Positions 1-4,755 of a DNA stretch of 10,263 nucleotides are shown here, piece by piece. The notes under the pieces are model-generated. The model did not search any database. It had not been told where the DNA came from and saw only the letters and a program-made list of their open reading frames with translations. Both the position numbers and the translations under genes were made by a program. This DNA comes from CAYGDT01 sp964348745 (GTDB taxonomy: Bacteria; Patescibacteriota; Gracilibacteria; Peribacterales; Peribacteraceae). Location: positions 1 to 10,263 of the forward strand of contig CAYGDT010000050.1 in the NCBI GenBank assembly GCA_964348745.1, in the 5' to 3' direction. Numbering within the stretch: position 1 is the stretch's first letter; each line of letters opens with the position of its first letter.

Positions 1-2
1 CA

Positions 3-32
3 TCACTCCCAGCGCCAACAGTGACCGTGTAA
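3..32 (+). CDS. possible 3' end of an upstream gene (partial)
   Basis: One frame gives nine residues (SLPAPTVTV) and then TAA at 30-32, 38 nt before a strong intrinsic terminator pointing the same way. The position and the beta-strand-like Thr/Val ending fit the last codons of a gene that starts outside the window. No family can be named. The other two + frames end at 24 or run through the terminator, which is less likely. Confidence 0.3.
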   Translation, partial: SLPAPTVTV

Positions 33-70
33 GTTTGCTGCTGACAACAACCATTTGCAAAAAAGGAACG

Positions 71-105
71 AAGACCGGTGTGCGCGTTGCATGCCGGTCT
101 TTTTG
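71..105 (+). terminator. intrinsic terminator of the upstream transcript
   Basis: AAGACCGG at 71-78 pairs perfectly with CCGGTCTT at 94-101. The helix can continue inward through two G-T wobbles and three Watson-Crick pairs to a 5-nt loop at 84-88. A T run at 100-104 follows. This is a classical rho-independent terminator reading left to right. The A run before the stem (about 59-64) could give weaker termination on the opposite strand. Confidence 0.85.
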
Positions 106-118
106 TGAAATCATGATA

Positions 119-180
119 AACTGAATTAGTTGGTAATCCGTGAATGACACAAGAGAGATTCGAACTCGTCATCTACAAAA
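119..180. repeat. 60-bp imperfect repeat, copy 1
   Basis: Bases 128-180 align without gaps to 368-420. The left ends share an 11-base identical block (GTTGGTAATCC) and the right ends share CAAAA. On the - strand it contains GAGTTCGAATCTC, which looks like a tRNA T-arm, and ATGAC/GTCAT can close a hairpin around it. No acceptor stem or anticodon arm of a complete tRNA could be built, so it is annotated only as a repeat of unknown origin. Confidence 0.5.
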
Positions 181-211
181 TTTCCCGGTAAGCGTTTCCT
201 TTTAGGCAAAG

Positions 212-245
212 CCCCCTCCCGGCGGGAGGGGGTTGGGGGAGGGGG
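212..245. repeat. C-rich/G-rich hairpin with G-quadruplex motif
   Basis: CCCCCTCCC at 212-220 pairs perfectly with GGGAGGGGG at 224-232 across a 3-nt loop. The G-rich arm then continues as TT, five G, A, five G. Four G runs of 3, 5, 5 and 5, separated by loops of 1, 2 and 1 nt (224-245), match the classical G-quadruplex pattern on the + strand. It lies between two terminators with no gene, and resembles the G-rich intergenic repeats found dispersed in many bacterial genomes. Confidence 0.7.
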
Positions 246-265
246 TACGAGCAAGGAAGCCCCTG

Positions 266-297
266 TCTGCCATAGCTAAGTCAGAAGCGAAGGCTGG
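266..297. repeat. palindromic repeat family B, degenerate intergenic copy
   Basis: This copy ends in GAAGGCTGG, like the copies inside rplC and rplV. Left of it are TGCC, an ATA in place of GTA/GAA, and a weak GCT/AGC inner pairing. It sits 4 nt before a perfect copy at 302-335. It is recognisable only by comparison with the other copies. Confidence 0.55.
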
Positions 298-301
298 CTT
301 G

Positions 302-335
302 CCACGCGAAGCTCGCCGCAGCGAGCGAAGTGTGG
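302..335. repeat. palindromic repeat family B, perfect intergenic copy
   Basis: The outer helix CCACGC (302-307) pairs with GTGTGG (330-335), with one G-T wobble. A symmetric GAA/GAA internal loop (308-310, 327-329) follows, then an inner helix GCTCGC/GCGAGC (311-316, 321-326) and the loop CGCA. The same architecture with different but complementary arms occurs in the 3' ends of rplC, rplD and rplV. Confidence 0.75.
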
Positions 336-357
336 TGAGGTAGCGAGATTTGAACTA

Positions 358-420
358 TACTGACACTGGTTGGTAATCCACAGATGCCCGGAAGGGATTC
401 CGGACCCGCTATTCTCAAAA
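358..420. repeat. 60-bp imperfect repeat, copy 2
   Basis: This partner of the repeat at 119-180 shares the GTTGGTAATCC block (369-379) and ends in CAAAA directly at a terminator stem. It contains a perfect hairpin, CCGGAA (388-393) and TTCCGG (398-403), with the GNRA-type loop GGGA. Further left on the - strand is AGTTCAAATCT, which resembles a tRNA T-loop but has no matching arms. Confidence 0.5.
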
Positions 421-442
421 ACCCGCGCTAGCGGGTTTTTTT
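417..442. terminator. bidirectional intrinsic terminator
   Basis: ACCCGC (421-426) and GCGGGT (431-436) form a stem with the loop GCTA, extended by A-T pairs. A T run lies at 436-442 on +, and a five-T run follows the stem on -. It sits about 40 nt beyond the end of the full-length LysRS frame, so on the - strand it should end the LysRS transcript. On + it would end any transcript from the 1-416 repeat region. Confidence 0.85.
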
Positions 443-446
443 AGTT

Positions 447-482
447 GCATCTTCTGACTCCTCTGTATCTTCTGCATCTTCT
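447..482. repeat. 9-bp tandem repeat, four units, noncoding copy
   Basis: Four 9-bp units read GCATCTTCT, GACTCCTCT, GTATCTTCT and GCATCTTCT. It is the same minisatellite type that encodes the Ala-Ser-Ser tails of S17, L3 and L22, here downstream of LysRS. On the - strand, in the LysRS frame but beyond its TGA, it would read as an acidic tail (EDAEDTEESEDA). Confidence 0.75.
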
Positions 483-619
483 CATCCCACTTCTTTCAGC
501 ATAGCAGCAACTTTTTCTTGAGGCATCGTCGAGAGGAACCAACCGACCTGCGGACCGCTGAGGCGTCCAAGGAAGATACGGTAGATCGGTTGGAAGATTT
601 CTTTAGGTTCCAAGGAAAA
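482..619 (-). pseudogene. C-terminal segment of class I LysRS beyond an in-frame TAA
   Basis: Directly after the TAA at 620-622 the same frame stays open for 45 codons to a TGA at 482-484. The segment includes PKEIFQPIYRIFLG and GPQVGWFLSTM, which match the conserved C-terminal end of class I LysRS (typically PKEAF.AIY..FLG, then GPRAGWFL). No base is gained or lost. The stop takes the place of one residue, usually Glu in the family, so a single GAA-to-TAA change would explain it. The segment may be lost from the protein, reached by readthrough, or split only by a sequence error. Confidence 0.75.
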
Positions 620-2074
620 TTATTCCTTCGTCCGGTGGATTTTGTCGTGCACGGAGGGGCCGTCCCATGTTTTTAAATCTGCAAGTTTCTTACCGAGAGC
701 CGAGAACGCTTTCTTTTGATTCTCGTTGAGTTCCAGATCCGTCGGTACGCTTTCTTGCAACACAAATTTATATTCCGCAGGCGCGAGCGTTTCGATCCAC
801 TTTTTCACGTACTCCGCGCGTTCCTTCAGTGCTGCTTTCTCGTCTTTCGTTAACTTCGAACCCTTCAATTCTTCCGCCTCCTCCTCAAGATCAAGGTGCG
901 GCATCTGCACGACAAAGGAGAGCGCTTGGAAGCGCATTTCCCAAAGGTCTTTCGGCGGTGTCGCACTATCGAGCTGCGAAAGTGCATACGGCCGCGCATA
1001 GCCTTCGTAGACCTCGGGGTGCCGGTTGAAGTAGTGGTCCGCGCAGCGGTCGTACTCGTCAAACAGCAGGGGAATGGTTTTTCCTTCGGGATCGAAATCG
1101 ATCGGAACGCGGGCTTCTTTGCGGATCATTAAGAATTTAAGAATCTTCGGCGGCAGCAGATCCGACACTTCTTTCGCGGATGCGCCGAGGCCTTTGCTCG
1201 CACTCATTTTTTTGCCCGCAAGATTGAAAAACTCATACGGGATATCAAACGGCGGTGCGTAGTCAAACACCTCCCGCGCAATTTTCGCCGCGACTTCGCG
1301 CGAACCGCCCGCAGCGTAGTGATCCTTGCCTGCGCCTTCGATATCAACTCCCATCACTTTCCACTTTGCCGCCCATTCCACTTTCCACGGGAGCGACGCA
1401 TTCCCATCAAACGGATTCATCTCGCCGCTGTGTCCGCAGCCCTCCGCCCATTGCACGTAGTTCTTGCGGCATTCATACGTTACCATGTCGCGCGCGGGGT
1501 CCCATCCCGTCACTTTGGTCGTGCCGATCTTGCCGCACTGCGGGCAGATGACATTGAGCGGAAACCAGTCATCGGGCTTGCCGCCGCCGCTGACTTCCAA
1601 ATAAATCTCGCGGATGCGCGGAGCGTGCTCCAATGCCGTGCGGATGACGTCGTTGAATGTTCCTGCGATGTAGAGCGGTCGTAGGTGGTACCACTCGATC
1701 GGCAGACGCATCGGCGCGACCGCAGACTTTAATTCCTCGCCGAACCCCCACGCAAAATTCTCGTCTCCTTCATTAATGCCGGGTACCGCGAAGAGCGGCT
1801 TTCCCATATGGGGAGCGTATTTCTTCTGATCGACATAGACGGGTAACCCGTCCATCGGATCGTTGTCATTGAGTTCAAACAAGAACTGGTTCTCTATCGT
1901 ACGCTCAGAAAGAATCTGCGACAGGAGGCCATGAATCACGATGCCGCGCAGGCTGCCGACGTGCACGCGACCGGAGAGTGTTTTCTCGTCGCGGATAATA
2001 AGCGGCGTCTTTGCAAGTATCTTCTTTGCAAACCGTTCTTCGATCTGGCCGGCGATCTCGTCTGCCCAAAACAT
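620..2074 (-). CDS. lysS: lysyl-tRNA synthetase, class I (archaeal type), ending early at an in-frame TAA
   Basis: This enzyme charges tRNA-Lys with lysine in the cytoplasm through lysyl-AMP. It is a Rossmann-fold class I LysRS, unrelated in fold to the usual bacterial class II enzyme. The HIGH-type signature is HVGS at residues 38-41 and the KMSKS-type signature is KMSAS at 289-293. A zinc-binding insertion has C177, C180, C202 and C213, and HDKIH lies near the C-terminus. The start at 2074 (MFWADEIA) matches the usual family N-terminus. An in-frame ATG lies 21 bp upstream at 2095, and the longer extension to 2293 runs through the nuclease gene and is rejected. The protein is 484 residues to the TAA, or 530 if the stop were read. 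Catalytic parts are intact and the last helices of the anticodon-binding region are missing. It is divergent from the nuclease gene. Confidence 0.9.
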   Translation of the reverse strand: MFWADEIAGQIEERFAKKILAKTPLIIRDEKTLSGRVHVGSLRGIVIHGLLSQILSERTIENQFLFELNDNDPMDGLPVYVDQKKYAPHMGKPLFAVPGINEGDENFAWGFGEELKSAVAPMRLPIEWYHLRPLYIAGTFNDVIRTALEHAPRIREIYLEVSGGGKPDDWFPLNVICPQCGKIGTTKVTGWDPARDMVTYECRKNYVQWAEGCGHSGEMNPFDGNASLPWKVEWAAKWKVMGVDIEGAGKDHYAAGGSREVAAKIAREVFDYAPPFDIPYEFFNLAGKKMSASKGLGASAKEVSDLLPPKILKFLMIRKEARVPIDFDPEGKTIPLLFDEYDRCADHYFNRHPEVYEGYARPYALSQLDSATPPKDLWEMRFQALSFVVQMPHLDLEEEAEELKGSKLTKDEKAALKERAEYVKKWIETLAPAEYKFVLQESVPTDLELNENQKKAFSALGKKLADLKTWDGPSVHDKIHRTKE

Positions 2075-2080
2075 GGGAAG

Positions 2081-2089
2081 AGTGTAGCA
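2081..2089 (-). promoter_or_regulatory. extended -10 promoter for a leaderless lysS mRNA
   Basis: On the - strand TGCTACACT reads as an extended -10 element (TGN plus TACACT, 5 of 6 matches to TATAAT-type consensus when C is allowed at one site). It ends 6 nt before the ATG at 2074. Transcription starting 7 nt downstream would begin at the A of the start codon. No convincing -35 is visible, as is normal for extended -10 promoters. The placement supports 2074 over 2095 as the start. Confidence 0.4.
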
Positions 2090-2099
2090 TGACATATGT

Positions 2100-2756
2100 A
2101 TGCGTCGTATTTCTTGGGCAGTTCTCTCCTGTATTCTTCTGACGGCTTGTCGAGCTGCTACGTTGGAACAGAAGCGACCGACTGTGTCCGTTCCATCCTC
2201 CTTTGCGTCATCTTCGGTTGATATCCTTGGGGGAGCTCTGAAAAATGTCATGGTGAGCTCGTCGAACCATACATTTTTCCTTTCTAACGCCAATTCATCA
2301 TCCTTCGACGAGCTCAGGATGACAAATTCGTCGGTTGATCAGAGTATCCTTGGGCAGTCCGTCACGGTCATGCGCGTGATCGACGGCGACACCATGGAAG
2401 TACAGGAAGCAAACGGTACGGTGGAACGTGTGCGGTTTGTCGGGATCGACACGCCCGAGAAGTACAACGTTAAAAAACCGCAGTGTTACGCGCTGGAAGC
2501 TGCGGAGTATTTGCGTGGACTGATCGAAGGAAAGACAGTGATCATCACCGCAAAGCCGCAGGAGGATCGCGACGAATACGATCGCCTGCTGCGCTACGTG
2601 TTTTTGCAGGAACACGATGTCGGTTTGCAGATGCTTGCCGATGGCTACGCGCGTAACTATCCGTGGTTCGATCATCCGCAATCGCAGGAGTACGCCGTCG
2701 CCGAAGCTATTGCAAAAAAAGAGAAACGGGGACTGTGGGATGCATGCGGATCCTGA
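2100..2756 (+). CDS. thermonuclease-family (SNase-like) lipoprotein
   Basis: This is a predicted calcium-dependent phosphodiesterase of the staphylococcal-nuclease (OB-fold) family, cleaving DNA or RNA outside the cytoplasm. The N-terminus has two Arg, a hydrophobic run and the lipobox LTAC with Cys17, so it should be a membrane-anchored lipoprotein. A low-complexity Ser-rich linker spans about residues 26-86. The nuclease domain spans about 87-215. DGDT (95-98), R112, D117, E120 and R162 correspond to Asp19/Asp21, Arg35, Asp40, Glu43 and Arg87 of staphylococcal nuclease, so activity is expected. Two inverted palindromic repeats translate within the linker, giving the repeat signature SSFDELRMT. 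The ATG lies 5 nt past the outer possible start of the divergent lysS, with no Shine-Dalgarno. It may supply nucleotides from external DNA, but that role is inferred. Confidence 0.88.
   Translation: MRRISWAVLSCILLTACRAATLEQKRPTVSVPSSFASSSVDILGGALKNVMVSSSNHTFFLSNANSSSFDELRMTNSSVDQSILGQSVTVMRVIDGDTMEVQEANGTVERVRFVGIDTPEKYNVKKPQCYALEAAEYLRGLIEGKTVIITAKPQEDRDEYDRLLRYVFLQEHDVGLQMLADGYARNYPWFDHPQSQEYAVAEAIAKKEKRGLWDACGS
2250..2270 (-). repeat. palindromic repeat family A, copy 1 (inverted, inside the nuclease gene)
   Basis: Stem ATGGT/ACCAT (2250-2254, 2266-2270) surrounds GAGCTCGTCGA. The 13 bases at 2254-2266 are the exact reverse complement of 2304-2316 in copy 2, while the rest of the stem differs and is still self-complementary. 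Confidence 0.75.
2298..2323 (+). repeat. palindromic repeat family A, copy 2 (inside the nuclease gene)
   Basis: Stem TCATCCT/AGGATGA (2298-2304, 2316-2322) surrounds TCGACGAGCTC and is followed by C, giving the typical TGAC ending. It matches the widely dispersed REP-like palindromes whose - strand translation gives HPELVEG, which is also seen here on the - strand. With copy 1 it could form a larger cruciform across a 37-nt spacer. Confidence 0.8.
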
Positions 2757-2772
2757 TTTTGTCGGTAAATAG

Positions 2773-2801
2773 TTGACGGAACGCATGCGCGTCCTTAGAT
2801 T
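2773..2801 (+). promoter_or_regulatory. probable promoter of the ribosomal-protein operon
   Basis: TTGACG at 2773-2778 matches 5 of 6 bases of the sigma-70 -35 box. After 17 nt, TAGATT at 2796-2801 matches 4 of 6 of the -10 box. It begins 16 nt after the nuclease stop codon and would give a leader of about 130 nt before rplC. The leader contains GCCCA/TGGGC (2816-2827) and two family A palindromes, possible sites for L4-type or other leader control, though no known leader motif was recognised. Confidence 0.45.
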
Positions 2802-2855
2802 ACCCCAGCATTCACGCCCATGTGGGCATGCATTCATGTTCCAGCAGGCCGCGTT

Positions 2856-2884
2856 TCACACTTCGACTACGCTCAGTGTGACAC
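2856..2884 (+). repeat. palindromic repeat family A, copy 3 (rplC leader)
   Basis: Stem TCACACT (2856-2862) pairs perfectly with AGTGTGA (2875-2881) around TCGACTACGCTC, followed by CAC. It has the family core with a stem sequence unlike copies 1 and 2. It lies in the leader between the probable promoter and rplC. Confidence 0.8.
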
Positions 2885-2910
2885 TCCTAAGCCCGCCAGA
2901 TGAACCTCTG

Positions 2911-2936
2911 ATACTTCACCTACGTTTAGTATGACA
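2911..2936 (+). repeat. palindromic repeat family A, copy 4 (overlaps the rplC start)
   Basis: Stem ATACT (2911-2915) pairs with AGTAT (2928-2932) around TCACCTACGTTT, a decayed version of the copy 3 core, and ends in TATGACA. The ATG at 2931-2933 is made by the repeat itself, so the right arm of the hairpin covers the upstream candidate start codon of rplC. Confidence 0.65.
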
Positions 2937-3620
2937 ATGTGTAACGGTATTATTGCCAAGAAAATCGGCATGTCGCGTGTGTTTCATCCGAAAACGGGTG
3001 ATGCCGTGCCTGTGACGTATTTGTCTGTGGAACCCAATACCATCGTTCGGGTTAAGACGAAGGAAAAAGACGGCTACAACGCCGTGGTCCTTGGTGTTGC
3101 TCCCCGCACATGGAAATCGCGCAAAGGAAAAGAAAATGTCCGCTACGGAGATCTGAAGGAATGGAGAGTGGATTCCCTCGATGGACTGAACCCCGGATCG
3201 ACCGTTTCCTGCGAAAAATTCGAAACGGATAGCACGGTAGAGATTAGCGGAGCCAGCAAAGGACGAGGTTTCCAAGGTGTTGTGCGTCGCCACGGCATGG
3301 CCGGAGGACCCGGCAGCCACGGTAGCCATTTTCACCGCCGTGGAGGATCAGTCGGTATGCGCGCACGACCGGGTCGTATCCATAAAGGAAAGCGCATGCC
3401 TGGTCGCATGGGACCAAGAACCATTACACTCAAAGACCGTACCGTGATGGCGATGGATATGGAGAGAAATGTAATTGCTATTAAAGGACCGATTCCGGGA
3501 CCGAAAGGTACCGTCGTCTATGTCACCCTCGCATCTTCCCTGCCGGCCGTAGCTCCATCAGGAGCGAAGGCTGGTGCATCCTCTGCATCCTCTTCATCAT
3601 CTGCATCCTCTCGATCATGA
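2937..3620 (+). CDS. rplC: 50S ribosomal protein L3 (uL3) with repeat-derived C-terminal tail
   Basis: L3 binds 23S rRNA near the peptidyl-transferase centre and starts 50S assembly. Recognised by the N-terminal GIIAKKIGMSRVF, the central GASKGRGFQGVVRRHG, and the conserved loop with GGSVGMRARPGRIHKGKRMP at about 137-156. The fold ends near residue 198 (VVYVTLAS). The final ~28 residues come from a family B palindrome (SLPAVAPSGAKAG) followed by Ala/Ser repeats. The start is set at 2937 (MCNGII), because the ATG two codons upstream at 2931 belongs to a repeat. Either is possible. There is no Shine-Dalgarno. It is first in the operon, where rpsJ would be expected. The stop overlaps the rplD start as ATGA. 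Confidence 0.95.
   Translation: MCNGIIAKKIGMSRVFHPKTGDAVPVTYLSVEPNTIVRVKTKEKDGYNAVVLGVAPRTWKSRKGKENVRYGDLKEWRVDSLDGLNPGSTVSCEKFETDSTVEISGASKGRGFQGVVRRHGMAGGPGSHGSHFHRRGGSVGMRARPGRIHKGKRMPGRMGPRTITLKDRTVMAMDMERNVIAIKGPIPGPKGTVVYVTLASSLPAVAPSGAKAGASSASSSSSASSRS
3542..3575. repeat. palindromic repeat family B inside rplC
   Basis: Outer helix GCCGGCC/GGCTGGT (3542-3548, 3569-3575, with one wobble and one end mismatch), internal loop GTA/GAA, inner helix GCTCC/GGAGC (3552-3556, 3561-3565), loop ATCA. It is translated as part of the L3 tail and is followed by GCATCCTCT-type units to about 3612. Confidence 0.8.
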
Positions 3621-4456
3621 CCATCGACGTCTACACCTCTACCGGCACCAAGAAGGGAACTGCTTTGCTTCCAAAGAGTCTCTTTGAAGTTGCGATCAAC
3701 GAAGGACTGATGCACCAAGCTGTCATCATGCAGCAGAGTAATGCCCGTACGCCGGTCGCACATGCCAAGAATCGAGGAGAGGTGCGTGGCAGTACGAGAA
3801 AGCTCTTTCAGCAGAAAGGAACGGGTCGCGCCCGCAGAGGCAGCGTCCGGTCCCCATTGCTGCGAGGTGGAGGCAAGGCGTTCGGTCCAAGGAGCATTGC
3901 CAACTTTACCAAGCACATGCCGAAAAACATGCGCCGTGCAGCGCTCCGCAGTGCACTGTCGGCTCAGGCAAAAAACGGCATCATCATGGGACTGGAGAAC
4001 TACCCGGAGACCATTGGAACAAAGTCCGCACAGAGCATGCTCAGCAAGATGCCCGTAGAAATCGGCCGCAATATCCTTATTGTTACACCTCAAAAGCACA
4101 CGCAGCTCATGCTTTCCATCCGCAATATCCCCGGCGTAAAAACGGTTATGGCGCAGTACTTAAACCCCGTGGATGTCCTCGGCAGCCGCCACATTATTTT
4201 TATGGTGGATGCGCTTAAAAAGGCGGAAGAGATCTTCGGTGGAAAGGAAGAGAAGGCTGTCGCTCCAAAATCCTCTGCATCTTCCCTGCCGGCCGACTTG
4301 TCCCCCGAAGCCCAGAGGCGAAGGGTGGAAGCTCCGTTAGGAGCGAAGGCTGGCTTGTCGGGCGTAGCTCCCTCAGGAGCGAAGACTGATGCATCCTCCA
4401 AGAAGAAACCCTCAGCCTCTCCCAAAAAGCCTACCAAGAAATCTACCAAGAAATAA
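3617..4456 (+). CDS. rplD: 50S ribosomal protein L4 (uL4) with ~70-residue repeat-rich tail
   Basis: L4 binds 23S rRNA domain I, and its long loop lines the exit tunnel. That loop is clear at about 53-95 (STRKLFQQKGTGRARRG, then SVRSPLLRGGGKAFGPR). The globular part ends with VDALKKAEEIFGG at about residue 208, near the usual family length. Residues 209-279 are an extra tail built from three family B palindrome pieces and a Lys/Ser/Pro end (KKKPSASPKKPTKKSTKK). In E. coli L4 represses its own operon, but no such target is evident here. It starts inside the rplC stop (ATGA) and ends in a TAATG overlap with rplW. Confidence 0.96.
   Translation: MTIDVYTSTGTKKGTALLPKSLFEVAINEGLMHQAVIMQQSNARTPVAHAKNRGEVRGSTRKLFQQKGTGRARRGSVRSPLLRGGGKAFGPRSIANFTKHMPKNMRRAALRSALSAQAKNGIIMGLENYPETIGTKSAQSMLSKMPVEIGRNILIVTPQKHTQLMLSIRNIPGVKTVMAQYLNPVDVLGSRHIIFMVDALKKAEEIFGGKEEKAVAPKSSASSLPADLSPEAQRRRVEAPLGAKAGLSGVAPSGAKTDASSKKKPSASPKKPTKKSTKK
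4301..4390. repeat. cluster of three family B palindromes inside rplD
   Basis: Copy a, 4301-4328: CCCCC against GGGTGG with one mismatch, GAA/GAA internal loop, GCC/GGC, loop CAGA. Copy b, 4331-4353: GCTCC/GGAGC, loop GTTA, then GAAGGCTGG, its left outer arm shared with copy a. Copy c, 4360-4390: GTA/GAA loop, GCTCC/GGAGC (4367-4371, 4376-4380), loop CTCA, outer arms decayed. All are translated in the L4 tail and preserve its frame. Confidence 0.7.
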
Positions 4457-4755
4457 TGGAACTCTCCCGCATCATTCTCGGCCCAGTTGTAACAGAGAAG
4501 GCAGAACGCCTGAAAAGTGCAGGTCGTACCTACACCATCCGCGTTGCGCCGCAAGCAACCAAGATCGATATTGCCGCAGCAATCAAGAAATATTATGACG
4601 TTGATGTGACCAGTGTTCGTGTTATGCGTACGACCGGCAAAGCCCGTGTCGCCGGGGGAGGCAAGGAGATCCAGAAGAGAAAACCGTTTAAGAAAGTGAT
4701 GGTGACTCTCGGCGAAAAAAGTAAATCTCTCGATATCGCTTCCTTTCATTCCTGA
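4456..4755 (+). CDS. rplW: 50S ribosomal protein L23 (uL23)
   Basis: L23 sits at the tunnel exit and is the docking site for trigger factor and SRP. The 99 residues have the normal family length. Features are ILGPVVTEKAERL at the N-terminus, YTIRVAPQATKIDIAAAIKKYYDVDV in the middle (helix and strand of the fold, about 29-54), and a basic loop with RTTGKARVAGGGK at about 57-69. It has no repeat tail. It overlaps rplD (TAATG) and rplB (TGATG) by one base each. Confidence 0.96.
   Translation: MELSRIILGPVVTEKAERLKSAGRTYTIRVAPQATKIDIAAAIKKYYDVDVTSVRVMRTTGKARVAGGGKEIQKRKPFKKVMVTLGEKSKSLDIASFHS

Larger units (their letters stand above)
2214..2354. repeat. flanking direct repeat around an insertion in the nuclease linker
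   Basis: TCGGTTGAT occurs at 2214-2222 and again at 2331-2339. Each is followed by TATCCTTGGG (2222-2231 and 2345-2354), with 5 extra bases in the second copy. In protein terms SSVDILG recurs as SSVDQSILG. The segment between holds two inverted family A palindromes, so the pattern looks like an insertion flanked by a duplication. The frame is kept. Confidence 0.6.

Noticed and set aside
121..200. Complete tRNA gene on the - strand
   Set aside because: Only a T-arm-like piece is present; no acceptor pairing, CCA placement or anticodon stem could be found.
620..622. Reassigned stop codon (alternative genetic code) explaining the LysRS TAA
   Set aside because: TAA ends rplD, rplB, rplV, rpsC, rplX and rplE, TGA ends rplC, rplW, rplP, rpmC, rpsQ and rplN, and TAG ends rpsS and rpsN, all at plausible positions.
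2075..2293. N-terminal extension of LysRS
   Set aside because: It runs through the nuclease coding region and its first residues include palindrome translation; the family starts near MFWADEIA.
2735..2760. Terminator after the nuclease gene
   Set aside because: Only a 5-bp stem with a wobble (GGGAT/ATCCT) before TTTT; too weak to call.
2298..2837. Long - strand frame opposite the nuclease gene
   Set aside because: It is antisense to a gene with a complete catalytic motif set, and its ending (HPELVEG) is just the translation of a family A palindrome.
3518..4099. 193-codon - strand frame over the rplC/rplD junction
   Set aside because: It is a shadow of two well-supported ribosomal genes and has no recognisable motif.
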